Source: Hormiphora californensis (Eukaryota > Ctenophora > Tentaculata > Cydippida > Pleurobrachiidae). Taken from it: 64,000 nucleotides of DNA. The notes below the pieces were generated by a model, which had not been told where the DNA came from, did not search any database, and worked only from the letters and a program-made list of their open reading frames with translations. The position numbers and the translations under genes are program-made. This document shows, piece by piece, positions 43,874 to 50,720 of the stretch. Positions within the stretch are counted from its first letter, which is position 1; every line of letters starts with the position of its first letter. The stretch is taken from positions 6,041,559 to 6,105,558 of the forward strand of contig CM035360.1 in assembly GCA_020137815.1 (NCBI GenBank), written 5' to 3'.

Positions 43874-46196
43874 TCTCCTGCTCTCTCCATGGAGGTTTAG
43901 CTCATGATGGGGGTCATTATCTCCTTACCGTTCCAGAGCCCACGTGAGTATGTGAGATACATGGAAAACAAATAAGGAAAGTCAAAGAACTCCATTTTAA
44001 ATGGATCCAGCCCGTGCCCATGCCCACGTGGAAAACAGATAACTCTAAGTTCAGGAAGCAGGACGTTATATCAAGCTATATTTTGACAGTTGTTATTGAC
44101 TCTTTATCAGAATGTTTTGTTTCGTGGTTGCGATTTTATTATTAGCTGTAACAGGTGAGAATGCTTTACACTTTACAGATATTTCTGGTGAATAAACCGA
44201 TTAAAATTTTCAAGTTTTTGTACAATTTGTGTTGCCATTTCAGCATGGAGCCCAGTTGAACGCGATATCAAAATACCATTTGATCTGGAGAGCACCCCTC
44301 TTCAAATCAAAACTGACTCTCTTACCGGGAGTAAAGAAAAGATAAGAGTGGGGACATACACGGTGGATGGACACTTCATTGGAGCAGTGGAAGTGTGGTT
44401 TCAAAGTTCTTTGAAATACAAAATTGCAGGTTCCTGTATGAAATGGTATGTCAGTTTTCCAATACAGCTATCAGGAGAAGTGGACAAGACGTGGACATTT
44501 CGCAAGACGAACACCACTCTTAGTATTGATTGCAACAGGGTGGAGGTTCTGAACTACCAGTTCAGTGACAGTGATGATAGTAGGTGTGTACCAAGCTGGG
44601 GAGGAGATGTAGTGGAATTGATAAAATTTAGTGGGGATCATGACTCTGCATCTAACACTTATCGGGCAAAACCAGTAGGTAAGAAAATTATTGATTGTTA
44701 CAAGAATATCACTAAACTTTCAAATTATTATTCAATTCCTTTCTCAGCGTGCCCAGGGTTTACCGTGGACGGATCAGTGCAAAGAAGTTGGAACGATACA
44801 GATCCAGGACAGACGGTGACAATCAACTGTCAAGAGAGCAGCTTTGAGCGGACGTGTACTGACAACGGAGAGTGGAGCACTGACATTCCAGCTTGCGAGA
44901 AACAAGGTAAGTTGGGAGCTTAGCGCCATAGTTACCCATACTCGGGTGGTATGTGGTTTGCTCAGCGTGTGGCTAAGTGACCCAAAAAAACAAGGTAAGT
45001 CAAATCGGGTAAAATATTGAGTTCAAAAACTGGAGCAATTTTAAAATGTAATTGCAATGTTTCGTCTGAAATTGCTACAAAAGACAGGGACCTTTTGTAG
45101 CGATACGATCGATACATATACAAAACACCCAACTCTACAAATTACCTACTTATTTTTATCCGACCCTACCTGAAGTTCATAGGTCTCAGGGTCGATATTT
45201 GGAACAGGGTGGTGGTGCCTGACGTAGAACAACTCACTGAAAAATGTACTTTGTTGGAGCTGTCTGAAAACTAATTTTGAACGTGTATTGTATTTTCATA
45301 GATTTCCAGATGGTAAAGTCCGTTTCAAGCGACTTGACCCCTAATTCTTGGAATTTGGCGCATTGCGTGTGTATTTACAAAGGGGAAATCCTGAATTTCC
45401 AGGAATCTCAGGTCAAGTCGTTTGAAACGCACTTTAGTCGGTCTACATTCAACATATAGGTGAACTTACTTGGGGGTAATAAAATTATCAGCGAGAATGT
45501 TGAGGGGAGGTTCAGCGTTGAATGGTCGGGCATTGTTAACTGAAAAAGCAGGATGCCTGGTCGGTTCATCTTTGTATGGATCATTGGGATCTTCTGCAAC
45601 CACGTCTGCCACAGCTAGATTTCCAATCCTGTACTTTTCTAGCAGATCAAATACCTGGAGTTGGAATCAAGTTAAAAAAAGATTCGTTATATTATGTTCT
45701 AACATTTGTACTGGATACGGGGAAACAGCTCAGGGTCGAGCAAGGTAAAGAAAGAGTCGTAAAACAAAAATAAAATATTACTTACGTAAGGTTTCTTATG
45801 GACAGCATACAGGGCCCAAAATGGTTCGATGGGTCCCCCAGCACCGATAAGCAACTTTTCTCCCCCTGGGTGTTCTGCAATGAACTCTGTGACGTCATAA
45901 ACACCCTCCTTGAAGGAAACCCAAACTCTACTGCCAGGAGTTGCCCCATCTCGCTCCATCACATCCTTCGCTGTGTAGGTTGGTAGGTCAACCCGGGGTT
46001 GCCCCGCTTTTTCCTCTTCCTCGGACAGGAATACAGCGGCTGCGGCAGCTGCAGCGAGTTTTACTGGATATCTTGGTTGAGAGTTGTGTTCTTCATACCG
46101 GTTGTCATGACGACAGGACGCTCCCCAGCTGGCTCGGGAAGTTGATAGCCGTCTTACTGTTGATCGACTTAACAGTCTCAAATGGTTTTGGTACAT
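34698..46196 (-). CDS. SUOX: Sulfite oxidase, complete, 11 exons
   Basis: Oxidises sulfite to sulfate in the mitochondrial intermembrane space, passing electrons to cytochrome c. Exons from 5': 45786-46196, 45470-45654, 45170-45236, 43335-43463, 43123-43264, 41452-41553, 40975-41118, 40761-40846, 40521-40613, 40169-40279, 34698-34865. Exon 1 has an Arg/Ser-rich presequence, an Ala-rich hydrophobic stretch, then a cytochrome b5 domain with both haem His (HPGGEK and YAVHKKPY). The molybdopterin domain follows: [15 protein letters not shown], then QCAGNRR with the Mo-ligand Cys, then [19 protein letters not shown] and [14 protein letters not shown]. The dimerisation domain follows: [30 protein letters not shown], and [12 protein letters not shown]...[13 protein letters not shown], ending TVKLK. 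Introns are unusually occupied: a retroelement and a small membrane ORF in the last one, a receptor gene in intron 5, a sushi gene in intron 3. The exon set looks functional. Confidence 0.95.
34884..34943 (+). repeat. Dispersed motif, copy 4
   Basis: GTTATGTTCTAACCCTCC, then ACATTTGTAA, then ACACAGTCTAGC with a short internal duplication, then TCTAGCTAGGCAA. It lies in the last SUOX intron. Confidence 0.7.
35256..35296 (+). other. 41-nt leader shared with 50680-50720
   Basis: Starts TTTCAAACTTTTCAACACTA and ends AAATTAATTTGAG. It is identical over all 41 bases to the minus-strand sequence 50720 to 50680, and similarity stops directly after TTTGAG in both. Here it begins at the first base after the target-site duplication, so it was the 5' end of the copied RNA. 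Candidate spliced leader, or a shared retroelement 5' end. Confidence 0.85.
35338..38376 (+). CDS. PHD finger / reverse transcriptase / restriction-like endonuclease polyprotein
   Basis: 1012 residues, single exon. Order: a basic N-terminus; a PHD-type zinc finger at about 24-80 ([19 protein letters not shown], then WYCARC); a reverse transcriptase core at about 300-600 with [10 protein letters not shown] (first catalytic Asp), [13 protein letters not shown] and the FYADDGAA box near residue 508; a Cys/His cluster near 806 ([15 protein letters not shown]); then [24 protein letters not shown] and FLDFRVFN, which fit a PD-(D/E)xK endonuclease like that of R2/NeSL/CRE-type elements with a C-terminal restriction-like nuclease. 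Such ORFs are frequent in cnidarian and sponge genomes. Catalytic residues look intact, so the copy may still be competent. The start ATG at 35338 is the first after the 41-nt leader. Confidence 0.88.
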   Translation: MTKRTKKRTTKITVPPSSSSDSCPTCNIHWDDEDDIPCVACDNCNTWFHIRCVGIPDHSFSNLSESTKWYCARCLRIPDIVPATPLKASWGKLSGPALSNSLFSIHSKISSFRPNLFKLPSGKAGKMFVSEATRLVSEWTSSSPLESVALTALHLMGPLLLQNPGRKSKTSEQSAALLRRFLLWQTGDFDALLSECTVIQSRLPKSTAADNRKGFVRMMFIGRVGAAMRLLSATPSAALEITPAVVKDLKEKHPEAAPLNPDHVISTDVPPSFEPAIFFNLNADSIKRAAAATKGGAGPSGMSDHLWARMLCSKAFGKSSESLAHEVALMTRRLCTVYVDPISLSALLSCKLIALDKNPGVRPIGVGEVLRRIIGRSVSQHLKPEIIQAAGPLQLAAGQQGGAEAAVHSMRAFFDDENAEAVLLADARNAFNVLNRRNALVNIQYLCPALSIFAINLYRSPVRLYLSDGSFILSSEGTTQGCNIASPLYCISLRPLVDKLSTTSPNQIFYADDGAAVGSLLGVREWWDSLVANGPGYGYFPRPDKSVLIVKPEHMEEAKTIFIDTDVIIKSDGHRYLGAPLGTTEYQQMYISKKIEEWVSDIQNISKIAETEPHAAYSGYCMGLSKRWLFLMRTTPNTAELFAPLESAITSLLLPSILRNHFSPLHRELFSLPCRQGGLGINNPCEIAELEHQRSLVATAPLSQIITEQKTNIDDERAVLVAKRLKAAKQEVLHSKLEVQKKRLAEVAEKLTPSQRRLHEELCRRGSSTWLTTLPLEEHGFVLNKLEFRDALSLRYDLPLHEFPNHCACGKLNSIEHSLSCSRGGYVNLRHNQMRDLTANLLAEAGLPLTGEEFKYRSAITTEEARLDVSARDLWSPMAKLFLDFRVFNSRAPTNQSLPITKALKKHEDEKKRAYGERVLQVEKSSFTPVVFSTSGIMGDEADKFYKKLASKLSDKTKQSYPDSIRYIRQRLSFCLLRTLVISLRGHRGTSPKRFSDRNDINILYMIKNNSN
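38658..38665 (+). promoter_or_regulatory. TATA box upstream of the 167-residue ORF
   Basis: TATATAAA followed by CCCGGTCACC, 86 bp before ATG 38751; a similar composite is at 18018. Confidence 0.5.
38751..39254 (+). CDS. Small single-pass membrane protein, unknown
   Basis: 167-residue single-exon ORF. An N-terminal hydrophobic helix ([20 protein letters not shown]) is followed by a long soluble, probably coiled-coil helix ([20 protein letters not shown] and onward), and an acidic C-terminus. It is clearly more GC-rich than its surroundings and has a TATA box at a plausible distance, which argues that it is real. It lies in the last SUOX intron, directly 3' of the retroelement, on the opposite strand to SUOX. 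No domain is recognised. It could be part of an older mobile element. Confidence 0.5.
   Translation: MISPVEICLLFVGILVLVALSTILAGLHAFARRLSSLEASVQGVSVDLASSGARVTDNLTVLKWGVIHVADQIKRHQTDCKAHSLAALVKLLEALVREHVTSRELIRNAQAQSWLAISQVVDRAARRIAGQSGNSSTVEVQTDVELGLVPGKDAPVPSADSVILQME
39495..39574. repeat. 80-nt near-perfect hairpin
   Basis: Arms of 37 nt (GAGTCACTGTGCAATTG... and its partner ending ...GCATAGTGACTC) pair with about four mismatches around a 6-nt loop TTTATT. It could be a tiny MITE or a small-RNA precursor. Confidence 0.8.
39711..39841. repeat. (GTCAA)n microsatellite
   Basis: About 25 copies of the pentamer, with an interruption GATTAAGTCAAATC near 39811. Intronic in SUOX. Confidence 0.97.
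41135..41275. repeat. Short tandem repeat with CTGTAATTCTCACTCAATG units
   Basis: Units of about 28-40 bp containing CCACTG then TTCTCACTCAAT(G/A)CTCT recur four times in SUOX intron 6. Confidence 0.85.
41776..42912 (+). CDS. Type I membrane receptor with ITAM-like tyrosine motifs
   Basis: 378 residues, single exon, nested in SUOX intron 5 on the opposite strand. A signal peptide (residues 1-20, [16 protein letters not shown]), a Ser/Thr/Asn-rich ectodomain of about 120 residues with several N-x-S/T sites and paired cysteines, and one membrane helix at about 144-166 ([18 protein letters not shown]). The tail has four near-identical C-Y-x-x-L sites: CYETLP (Tyr191), CYATLP (226), CYECLP (234), CYDTLN (252), plus CYEMG further on and YEVP near the end. 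YxxL pairs are the core of ITAMs, which bind tandem SH2 domains of Syk-type kinases once phosphorylated; YxxP suits Crk/Abl-type SH2 domains. Spacing is 31, 4 and 14 residues, not the canonical 6-12. Function as a signalling receptor is inferred. It is the one gene start without an obvious nearby acceptor. Confidence 0.75.
   Translation: MRLFLLFCCCFIGGSGISASRRKRILNNPIDNLSGTMTSTPPKTRANSSPTIAPETTPDNSVVTNFQYKGQRNAHPCTSDSKSWRCKFESCKNQLEAHQSNSTIGSNATSTPPFSTEQQSTNWSSYEVQNKSQSNCSSCTSLKVLVGILLVIVVTLTIGIIVLLRLQIINLQTNQSQLEVHNTVQQSEGCYETLPIPAAGVGEQHSNLQVGPTTSTAAADQEEDCYATLPEGCYECLPGLPGLQLDVKEDCYDTLNFSNNSRPPLVTIATTQVTIAARPPPSQRDVSPWCGGGGGVSHRESLNKAPGGSGENMEGYSTGRHLYNHCPEDTACYEMGLVIENPCTESEIIEIASGVERVHAGEEEEEEEGHYEVPDMED
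43469..43886. repeat. (GA)n then (TC)n microsatellite forming a large palindrome
   Basis: About 120 bp of GA-rich sequence (43469-43600) followed, after ATGCTATCTCGATAGAGCTC, by about 250 bp of TC-rich sequence. The two halves are complementary. It lies directly upstream (minus strand) of SUOX exon 4. Confidence 0.95.
44112..44923 (+). CDS. Secreted protein with novel ectodomain and sushi (CCP) domain
   Basis: Nested in SUOX intron 3 on the opposite strand. Exons 44112-44154 (signal peptide [14 protein letters not shown]), 44244-44678 and 44748 onwards join in frame. Exon 2 encodes a roughly 140-residue beta-rich domain ([37 protein letters not shown], then [19 protein letters not shown]) of a type I associate with cnidarian and sponge secreted proteins but cannot name. 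Exon 3 is a sushi domain (CPGFTVDGS, then [22 protein letters not shown]) with the four expected Cys. The frame reads through the donor-like AAG/GTAAGT at 44906 to a stop at 44921, so the gene either ends there or continues into exons I did not find. Confidence 0.75.
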
Positions 46197-46559
46197 TCAG
46201 ACTAAAAGGTTAACAATAAAAACATGGTTAAAGCTGGGTAGTATGACATAGGACATGAACATCGACCATGCATATTGCCTACACTTTACAATATCACAAG
46301 TTTGAGCTTTACATTATTTCAAGAATCAAAGTGAGCAATGAGTCAGAAACAGCTGCTGAGTGACCCATTATCTCCTACAATCAGCCTGCTCACTATCAAA
46401 TGAGTAAAATTACAAGACGTCAAAAGCAATTTGATGAAAATCAGATGTCATGAAATAACAAGCTGTATCTCATTACATTAGGGCCCAACAAAAGGTCGCA
46501 TTTGGATGGACATGTTGTTGTGGTGGAACTGGTTGTTACTTTTCTAATCCTCCTAATGG

Positions 46560-47030
46560 ACAACGCTGTCGCTTGTACTGGCATTACCGTAATATAATTA
46601 CAGTAATAAGACGCAGACTTTGCATAATGAGTGGCAAAAGTGCATGTGTTCAGCACGTACTAGTGCACTGATTGGCTACGCTTGTGCGTCTTCTTACCGT
46701 ATCTCTGTTTTCCATTACCGTTATGGTAATTTTGGTATGTAATTTTAATGAAGAGTTGGTATAATATTTCTCCCTCTATTATCAAATATCAAATAAGTAG
46801 TAACGGCACAGATATATAATTGAATGACCCCCACGGTCCTATGTCACACGGTCGCTTGTAGTGGGAAAACGGTAATGGAAAACGAAAGATACAGTAAGAC
46901 GACACGCAACCGTGACCAATCAGGGCGCTAGTACGTGCTGACACATGAACTTTTTGCCGCGCGTTATGCACCGTGCACGTCTCCTTACTGTATTTTCATT
47001 ACGGTAATTTGACTACAAGCAGCACTGTCA
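46560..47030. repeat. Fold-back element, about 470 bp
   Basis: Left arm blocks (GTCGCTTGTACTGG, ATTACCGTAAT, TCAGCACGTACTAG, CTGATTGG, TTTTCCATTACCGTT) recur inverted in the same nested order on the right. Each arm is about 170 bp around an AT-rich centre. Consistent with a MITE. Confidence 0.85.
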
Positions 47031-47141
47031 TGCGCCACGAAGGGGGGGGGGGGGGTGACAACTTCAAAAAATCCGACTTTAGTATTGCCTCACTCTTCAT
47101 CTGTCAAATGGGGTATGTCGCCTTCATACAGCCCTTCATAC

Positions 47142-47404
47142 AAAAACTCATACTTTTGTTCGATGGATTGTCTCGGGACGGTACCATATGTTATTCAAAT
47201 TATCCGATCATCGCACCTCCCTGCTCCGCCCCACTTGGTAATTTCGTTGGTCCTCCTATTTTCTTCTTTTTATTTCCTCCTAAAACTCATACTTTTGTTC
47301 GATGGATTGTCTCGGGACGGTACCATATGTTATTCAAATTATCCGTTCATCGCACCTCCCTGCTCCGCCCCACTTGGCAATGTATTTGGTCCTCCTATTT
47401 TCTC
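47142..47404. repeat. Direct tandem duplication, period 140 bp
   Basis: AAAACTCATACTTTTGTTCG at 47142 and again at 47282. Both copies continue with few differences through CCCCACTTGG and GGTCCTCCTATTTTCT. A weaker third trace (GGATTGTCTTGGATGGTATC) is seen near 47577. Confidence 0.92.
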
Positions 47405-47626
47405 ATTACCGGGCACCGGCGGCCTGTTTCTCATGTAACACTGTGTTCTGCACTTCCTTTTGCGAAGTTTTGGTGGTTGTGATCTCAAAAGTTTTCATAA
47501 GTTTCAAGTTTGAGTTTTGTCATTTTTAGCAGCCTTCAGTATAATTTATATTTGCCTGGGCCCATTTGTTGTCAAGGGATTGTCTTGGATGGTATCATAT
47601 ATTGGTATTCACATTTTTTTCAGGTC

Positions 47627-48589
47627 ATGACATCGTTTATTGACCTGTTTGATCAAGTTTTCCTGACCACAATCGTTCTAATTGGAACCCCCCTAAACGT
47701 CATATGTTTTCTCTACTACCTGATTGGGCAAGAAGTACGGACAGCATCGAGAATAGTGTATATTTGGATAACGTTCGTGGACATTTCGATCTGCTTTCTC
47801 ACAATTGTTTCAGCAGTGTCCGCCTTTTCAATCTACCCTGAAATTGGACTATTCAAATTTCCGATCCTTTGCAACATTCACGGCGTTTTGGGCGATATCA
47901 CTCGCTTGATGTCAGTCTTTCTCATTTCAATTCTCAGTGCTTCCAGGGCAGTAGCCCTCAAGTATCCCCTTAGAGTTACTACGCTGATCACCAAACGAAA
48001 GGTCCTGGGAGTTATGATTGGATACTTGGTATTTACGGTGATATATACTTGTTTTCCATTCGCATGGAACAAACAATGTCAGTACACCGAGTTAATCCGA
48101 CTCTGTATGGGATATATAATACTGCAACTTTTTCCAGAACAACCGGCTGTTGCGATAGCATCCTACCTTCTACTTATAGTTTTACCCGCAATTGTAAAAT
48201 TAGCAGGTGCAATAATATCCTTCATTTCCCTGAAAAGGGTACGGGTGGGAAACCATCTTTCAACGCTAAGTCACCAAGACGCATCGGGAAACGTTGACAA
48301 TAGCAGAAGTAGGAAGAGATATGCAACTGTTACGATTATTTATCTCACAATAGCGTGTTTAATCATCAACGCACCCATACATATTTCAACTGCACTTGGT
48401 TTCATAAGTTTTTTCTTAGATAGGCCTGACTTAATGCTGCAAGAGTCGGTGTATCTGTATCGCTTTGCTTTTAACCATTCTGTTCCATTAAATGCGATTG
48501 TTAATGTGGTGATTTGTATTTGTCGAATCAAGGCATTACGACAATTTCTGCATGTTCGTTTAACACAATTATTTCGTAGGACGGTATGA
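47627..48589 (+). CDS. Rhodopsin-like (class A) GPCR, divergent
   Basis: 320 residues, single coding exon. Seven hydrophobic segments: about 12-33 (with GTPLN in place of GN), 44-68, 82-112, 125-147, 175-200, 234-258 and 278-300. Cys82 before helix 3 and Cys151 in loop 2 can form the usual disulfide. The DRY position is SASR (residues 104-107), keeping only the Arg, and the helix 7 NPxxY site is reduced to LNAIV. Loop 3 is short and basic with RSRKRY before helix 6. Start at ATG 47627, three bases after a TTTTTTTCAG acceptor-like site; the frame is open further upstream, so a longer N-terminus is possible. The ligand cannot be predicted. Confidence 0.82.
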   Translation: MTSFIDLFDQVFLTTIVLIGTPLNVICFLYYLIGQEVRTASRIVYIWITFVDISICFLTIVSAVSAFSIYPEIGLFKFPILCNIHGVLGDITRLMSVFLISILSASRAVALKYPLRVTTLITKRKVLGVMIGYLVFTVIYTCFPFAWNKQCQYTELIRLCMGYIILQLFPEQPAVAIASYLLLIVLPAIVKLAGAIISFISLKRVRVGNHLSTLSHQDASGNVDNSRSRKRYATVTIIYLTIACLIINAPIHISTALGFISFFLDRPDLMLQESVYLYRFAFNHSVPLNAIVNVVICICRIKALRQFLHVRLTQLFRRTV

Positions 48590-49666
48590 ATATGAACTTT
48601 ACAATTTATATTGAGTTAATGTAGAAAAATATGAGCATACTCGGAAATTTTCAGGTCGAGCATATTCGTCATTCAGGTCACGCCCACCAATCACAGCTCA
48701 GAACGTGCGGATGATCAGCACGTTCTGAGCTGTGATTGGTGGGCGTGACCTGAATGTGCTCGACCTGAACATTTCCGAGTATGCACAACAGCGGGTTGAC
48801 CAATATCAATAGCAAAGTACATTCATGTTATTGCACTTTTCTTCTTATTTCAAAAAGTTGCTTTCGATTGTTAAAATGTTTCCAAAATAATAATAATAAT
48901 AATAACTAGTAAACCCGCTCGCCCTACGGGCGAATGTCGGGGATGGTCATACAGTAAACTAAGCAAATAGTGTAGTTTCATTTGAAATTTTTTAAATCAG
49001 TAAATTTATCAGGTAAATTAACCACAGGGATTCTTTCGACAGAAAATTCACGGGTCCTCTTTTGCCAGGTCCTGTTGTATTTTATGAAGGAGCACATTTA
49101 CAAAATACTTTCACGTATTACTGTCATTTCTTATTAGTGCCATTGATACTTTGTTATTACGTGTGTTGACAACATTTTTTGAATTTAAATAATCACCTCT
49201 TTTGTAGGATTCTATCACGTAGTCTATAGGTGTCAGCGCCAGTTTGGGACATATAGCTCCTCCAAACTCGCTGGCGATTGTGTTGAAGTTGAGTAGTCAT
49301 GTTCACGAAACGTGGTGAACAGATCAAATCGAGCAAACGATCAATCACACAACCGGCAGAGAGATGAATCAAGGATGCACGTGCAGTTTAAGGCTCAAGC
49401 TGGCAGGTTGCCAAGGTCCCTTTAGGGACAACACGTGCAAAAGGCCATTTCCAGGAATTTTTGCGTGGCACTATTTGCCATATTTGGTTAAAAAAACGGG
49501 ACATGGGATTTCCCTATTTGCTTTAATAATAGTATGATAGTAACAGTTTATATCCCGCACTGACACAGTTTGTATACAGACAACTCGTTTTCCTTAATTT
49601 GAAAGGGACTGCAGTAGACTGCCTGCTCCTAGCACGGTTCTCTGATAACGGTGAGTTAGTGGGGAA
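48590..49666. other. Intergenic region
   Basis: Contains the fold-back element at 48633-48787, a short (ATA)n run near 48888, and sequence downstream of the minus-strand ORF1-type gene that may be its 3' untranslated part. No second retroelement ORF is present. Confidence 0.55.
48633..48787. repeat. 155-bp palindromic MITE-like element
   Basis: Arms GAGCATACTCGGAAAT...CACGCCCACCAATCACAG...GAACGTGC pair almost perfectly with the right half. One 7-nt insertion (ATTCGTC region) distinguishes the left arm. Confidence 0.92.
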
Positions 49667-50623
49667 CTATCCCACTTGGATAACATTATTACGGATGAAG
49701 TAGCAGCCGTCAGGATCTTCTGATCGTATCCGCTTCAAAGTGGACCTTAGAGCTTTTTGCTCTTTCAGTTCAGAGGGCGTAAGATCCGGAGAGAGATAAA
49801 CAGCCGAAAATTGTTTGGAATCTTTGAGGTTTCGTGCCTTTCTGAGGAGTGCGAGGAGAGTCGCTCTCTTCTCCAGGGATACTAAGAGCGGTCTAGGGCG
49901 CTTCTCATTTCTTTCGCCGATGCGTTTCATCGTAGTCACTTTCGGTTTCTCTTTTAATTCCTCAAAAAGTTCGTCTAAAGTAGTTTTAGCTACTCTATCG
50001 GTTGTTTCTGGGAGACCAAACACAACCATGTTCTTCTCTCTTCCAGGCTGTAGGACGGGAGTAGGATGATTCACTGGTAGTGATTTTCCCACTTTGGGGG
50101 AGGTTGCAGCACAATTCTGTGCTAGCACAGTAGAGTAGGCTTTCACCTTCTGCACCGATGCTGTCACTGTACTGAGTTGTTGGTTCTGGTGGTTGATGAC
50201 CGTTTGCTGAAGCTCGATCACGCTAACCCGATGGCGGTCAAGTTCTTCTTTACATTCACGCAGCTGTTTCTCGAGGTTTTCTGCACTGATAACCGTTTCA
50301 AAATTGTTCATTGTTGCTCGGGCAAGTTTCATACTGGAGAGAAAAATACGCGAAGTAGCCTCGATTATTTCACTCGTAGTTCGGTCCTTGAGACAATGTC
50401 TAAAGTACGAACCCCAGTGCTTGCCAGGCGAAGCTATGCTGTCGTTGGTTAACATTGAATCGGGTGCAGCTCGAATCGATCTATAACATTGAGTAAACTC
50501 ATCTGGTGTGATGCTCGTCGTGTTGTCCGAATTCAACAGGTAAACTTCAGAAACAAACTCATTTACTGTCTCTTCTAATCGTTTTATCACAGGGTTATCG
50601 CCCTCGTACTTCGCTTCCGACAT
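49667..50623 (-). CDS. Retroelement ORF1-type protein (coiled coil plus RNA-binding-like domain)
   Basis: 318 residues, single exon. The N-terminal third is helical and acidic; a coiled coil at about 110-160 (ENLEKQLRECKEELDRHRVS); then MVVFGLPETTD, MKRIGERNEKRPRPLLVSL and RKARNLKDSKQFSAVYLSP to the end. This order (RRM-like VxxGxPE, then RPRPLLVxL, then LxxARxLK...VYLxxDLT) is what ORF1 proteins of L1-like non-LTR elements show, which coat element RNA. No ORF2 follows in 1 kb downstream, so this is a truncated, defective or domesticated unit. Its 5' leader (50680-50720) is the same 41 nt found at 35256. Confidence 0.75.
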   Translation of the reverse strand: MSEAKYEGDNPVIKRLEETVNEFVSEVYLLNSDNTTSITPDEFTQCYRSIRAAPDSMLTNDSIASPGKHWGSYFRHCLKDRTTSEIIEATSRIFLSSMKLARATMNNFETVISAENLEKQLRECKEELDRHRVSVIELQQTVINHQNQQLSTVTASVQKVKAYSTVLAQNCAATSPKVGKSLPVNHPTPVLQPGREKNMVVFGLPETTDRVAKTTLDELFEELKEKPKVTTMKRIGERNEKRPRPLLVSLEKRATLLALLRKARNLKDSKQFSAVYLSPDLTPSELKEQKALRSTLKRIRSEDPDGCYFIRNNVIQVG

Positions 50624-50679
50624 TATCAGCGTTTCGTTTTTCTGCCCTTCGGGGCTGTTACATCGGATTCATCTTCCTG

Positions 50680-50720
50680 CTCAAATTAATTTGTTTAAAG
50701 TAGTGTTGAAAAGTTTGAAA
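50680..50720 (-). other. 41-nt leader shared with 35256-35296
   Basis: On the minus strand it starts TTTCAAACTTTTCAAC at 50720 and ends AATTTGAG at 50680, identical to the plus-strand copy at 35256. The next bases (CAGGAAGATG) differ from the other unit (ATCTCTTCC). The bases before it also differ (GGTGAT versus TGGAG). Confidence 0.85.

Larger units (their letters stand above)
46197..47626. other. Divergent intergenic region, SUOX to GPCR
   Basis: Contains a large fold-back element (46560-47030), a G-run (47041-47055) and a 140-bp direct duplication (47142-47404). Short ORFs cross the duplication but have no supporting features. Confidence 0.6.

Noticed and set aside
43372-43947. 191-residue ORF with long E/R and S/L runs
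   Set aside because: Produced by the GA/TC microsatellite; it overlaps SUOX exon 4 on the other strand.
46973-47529. Overlapping ORFs before the GPCR
   Set aside because: They follow the 140-bp duplication in several frames, with no conserved feature.
49190-49205. ATCACCTCTTTT as a target-site duplication for the ORF1-type unit
   Set aside because: Only six bases match the other flank, and no A-tail supports it.
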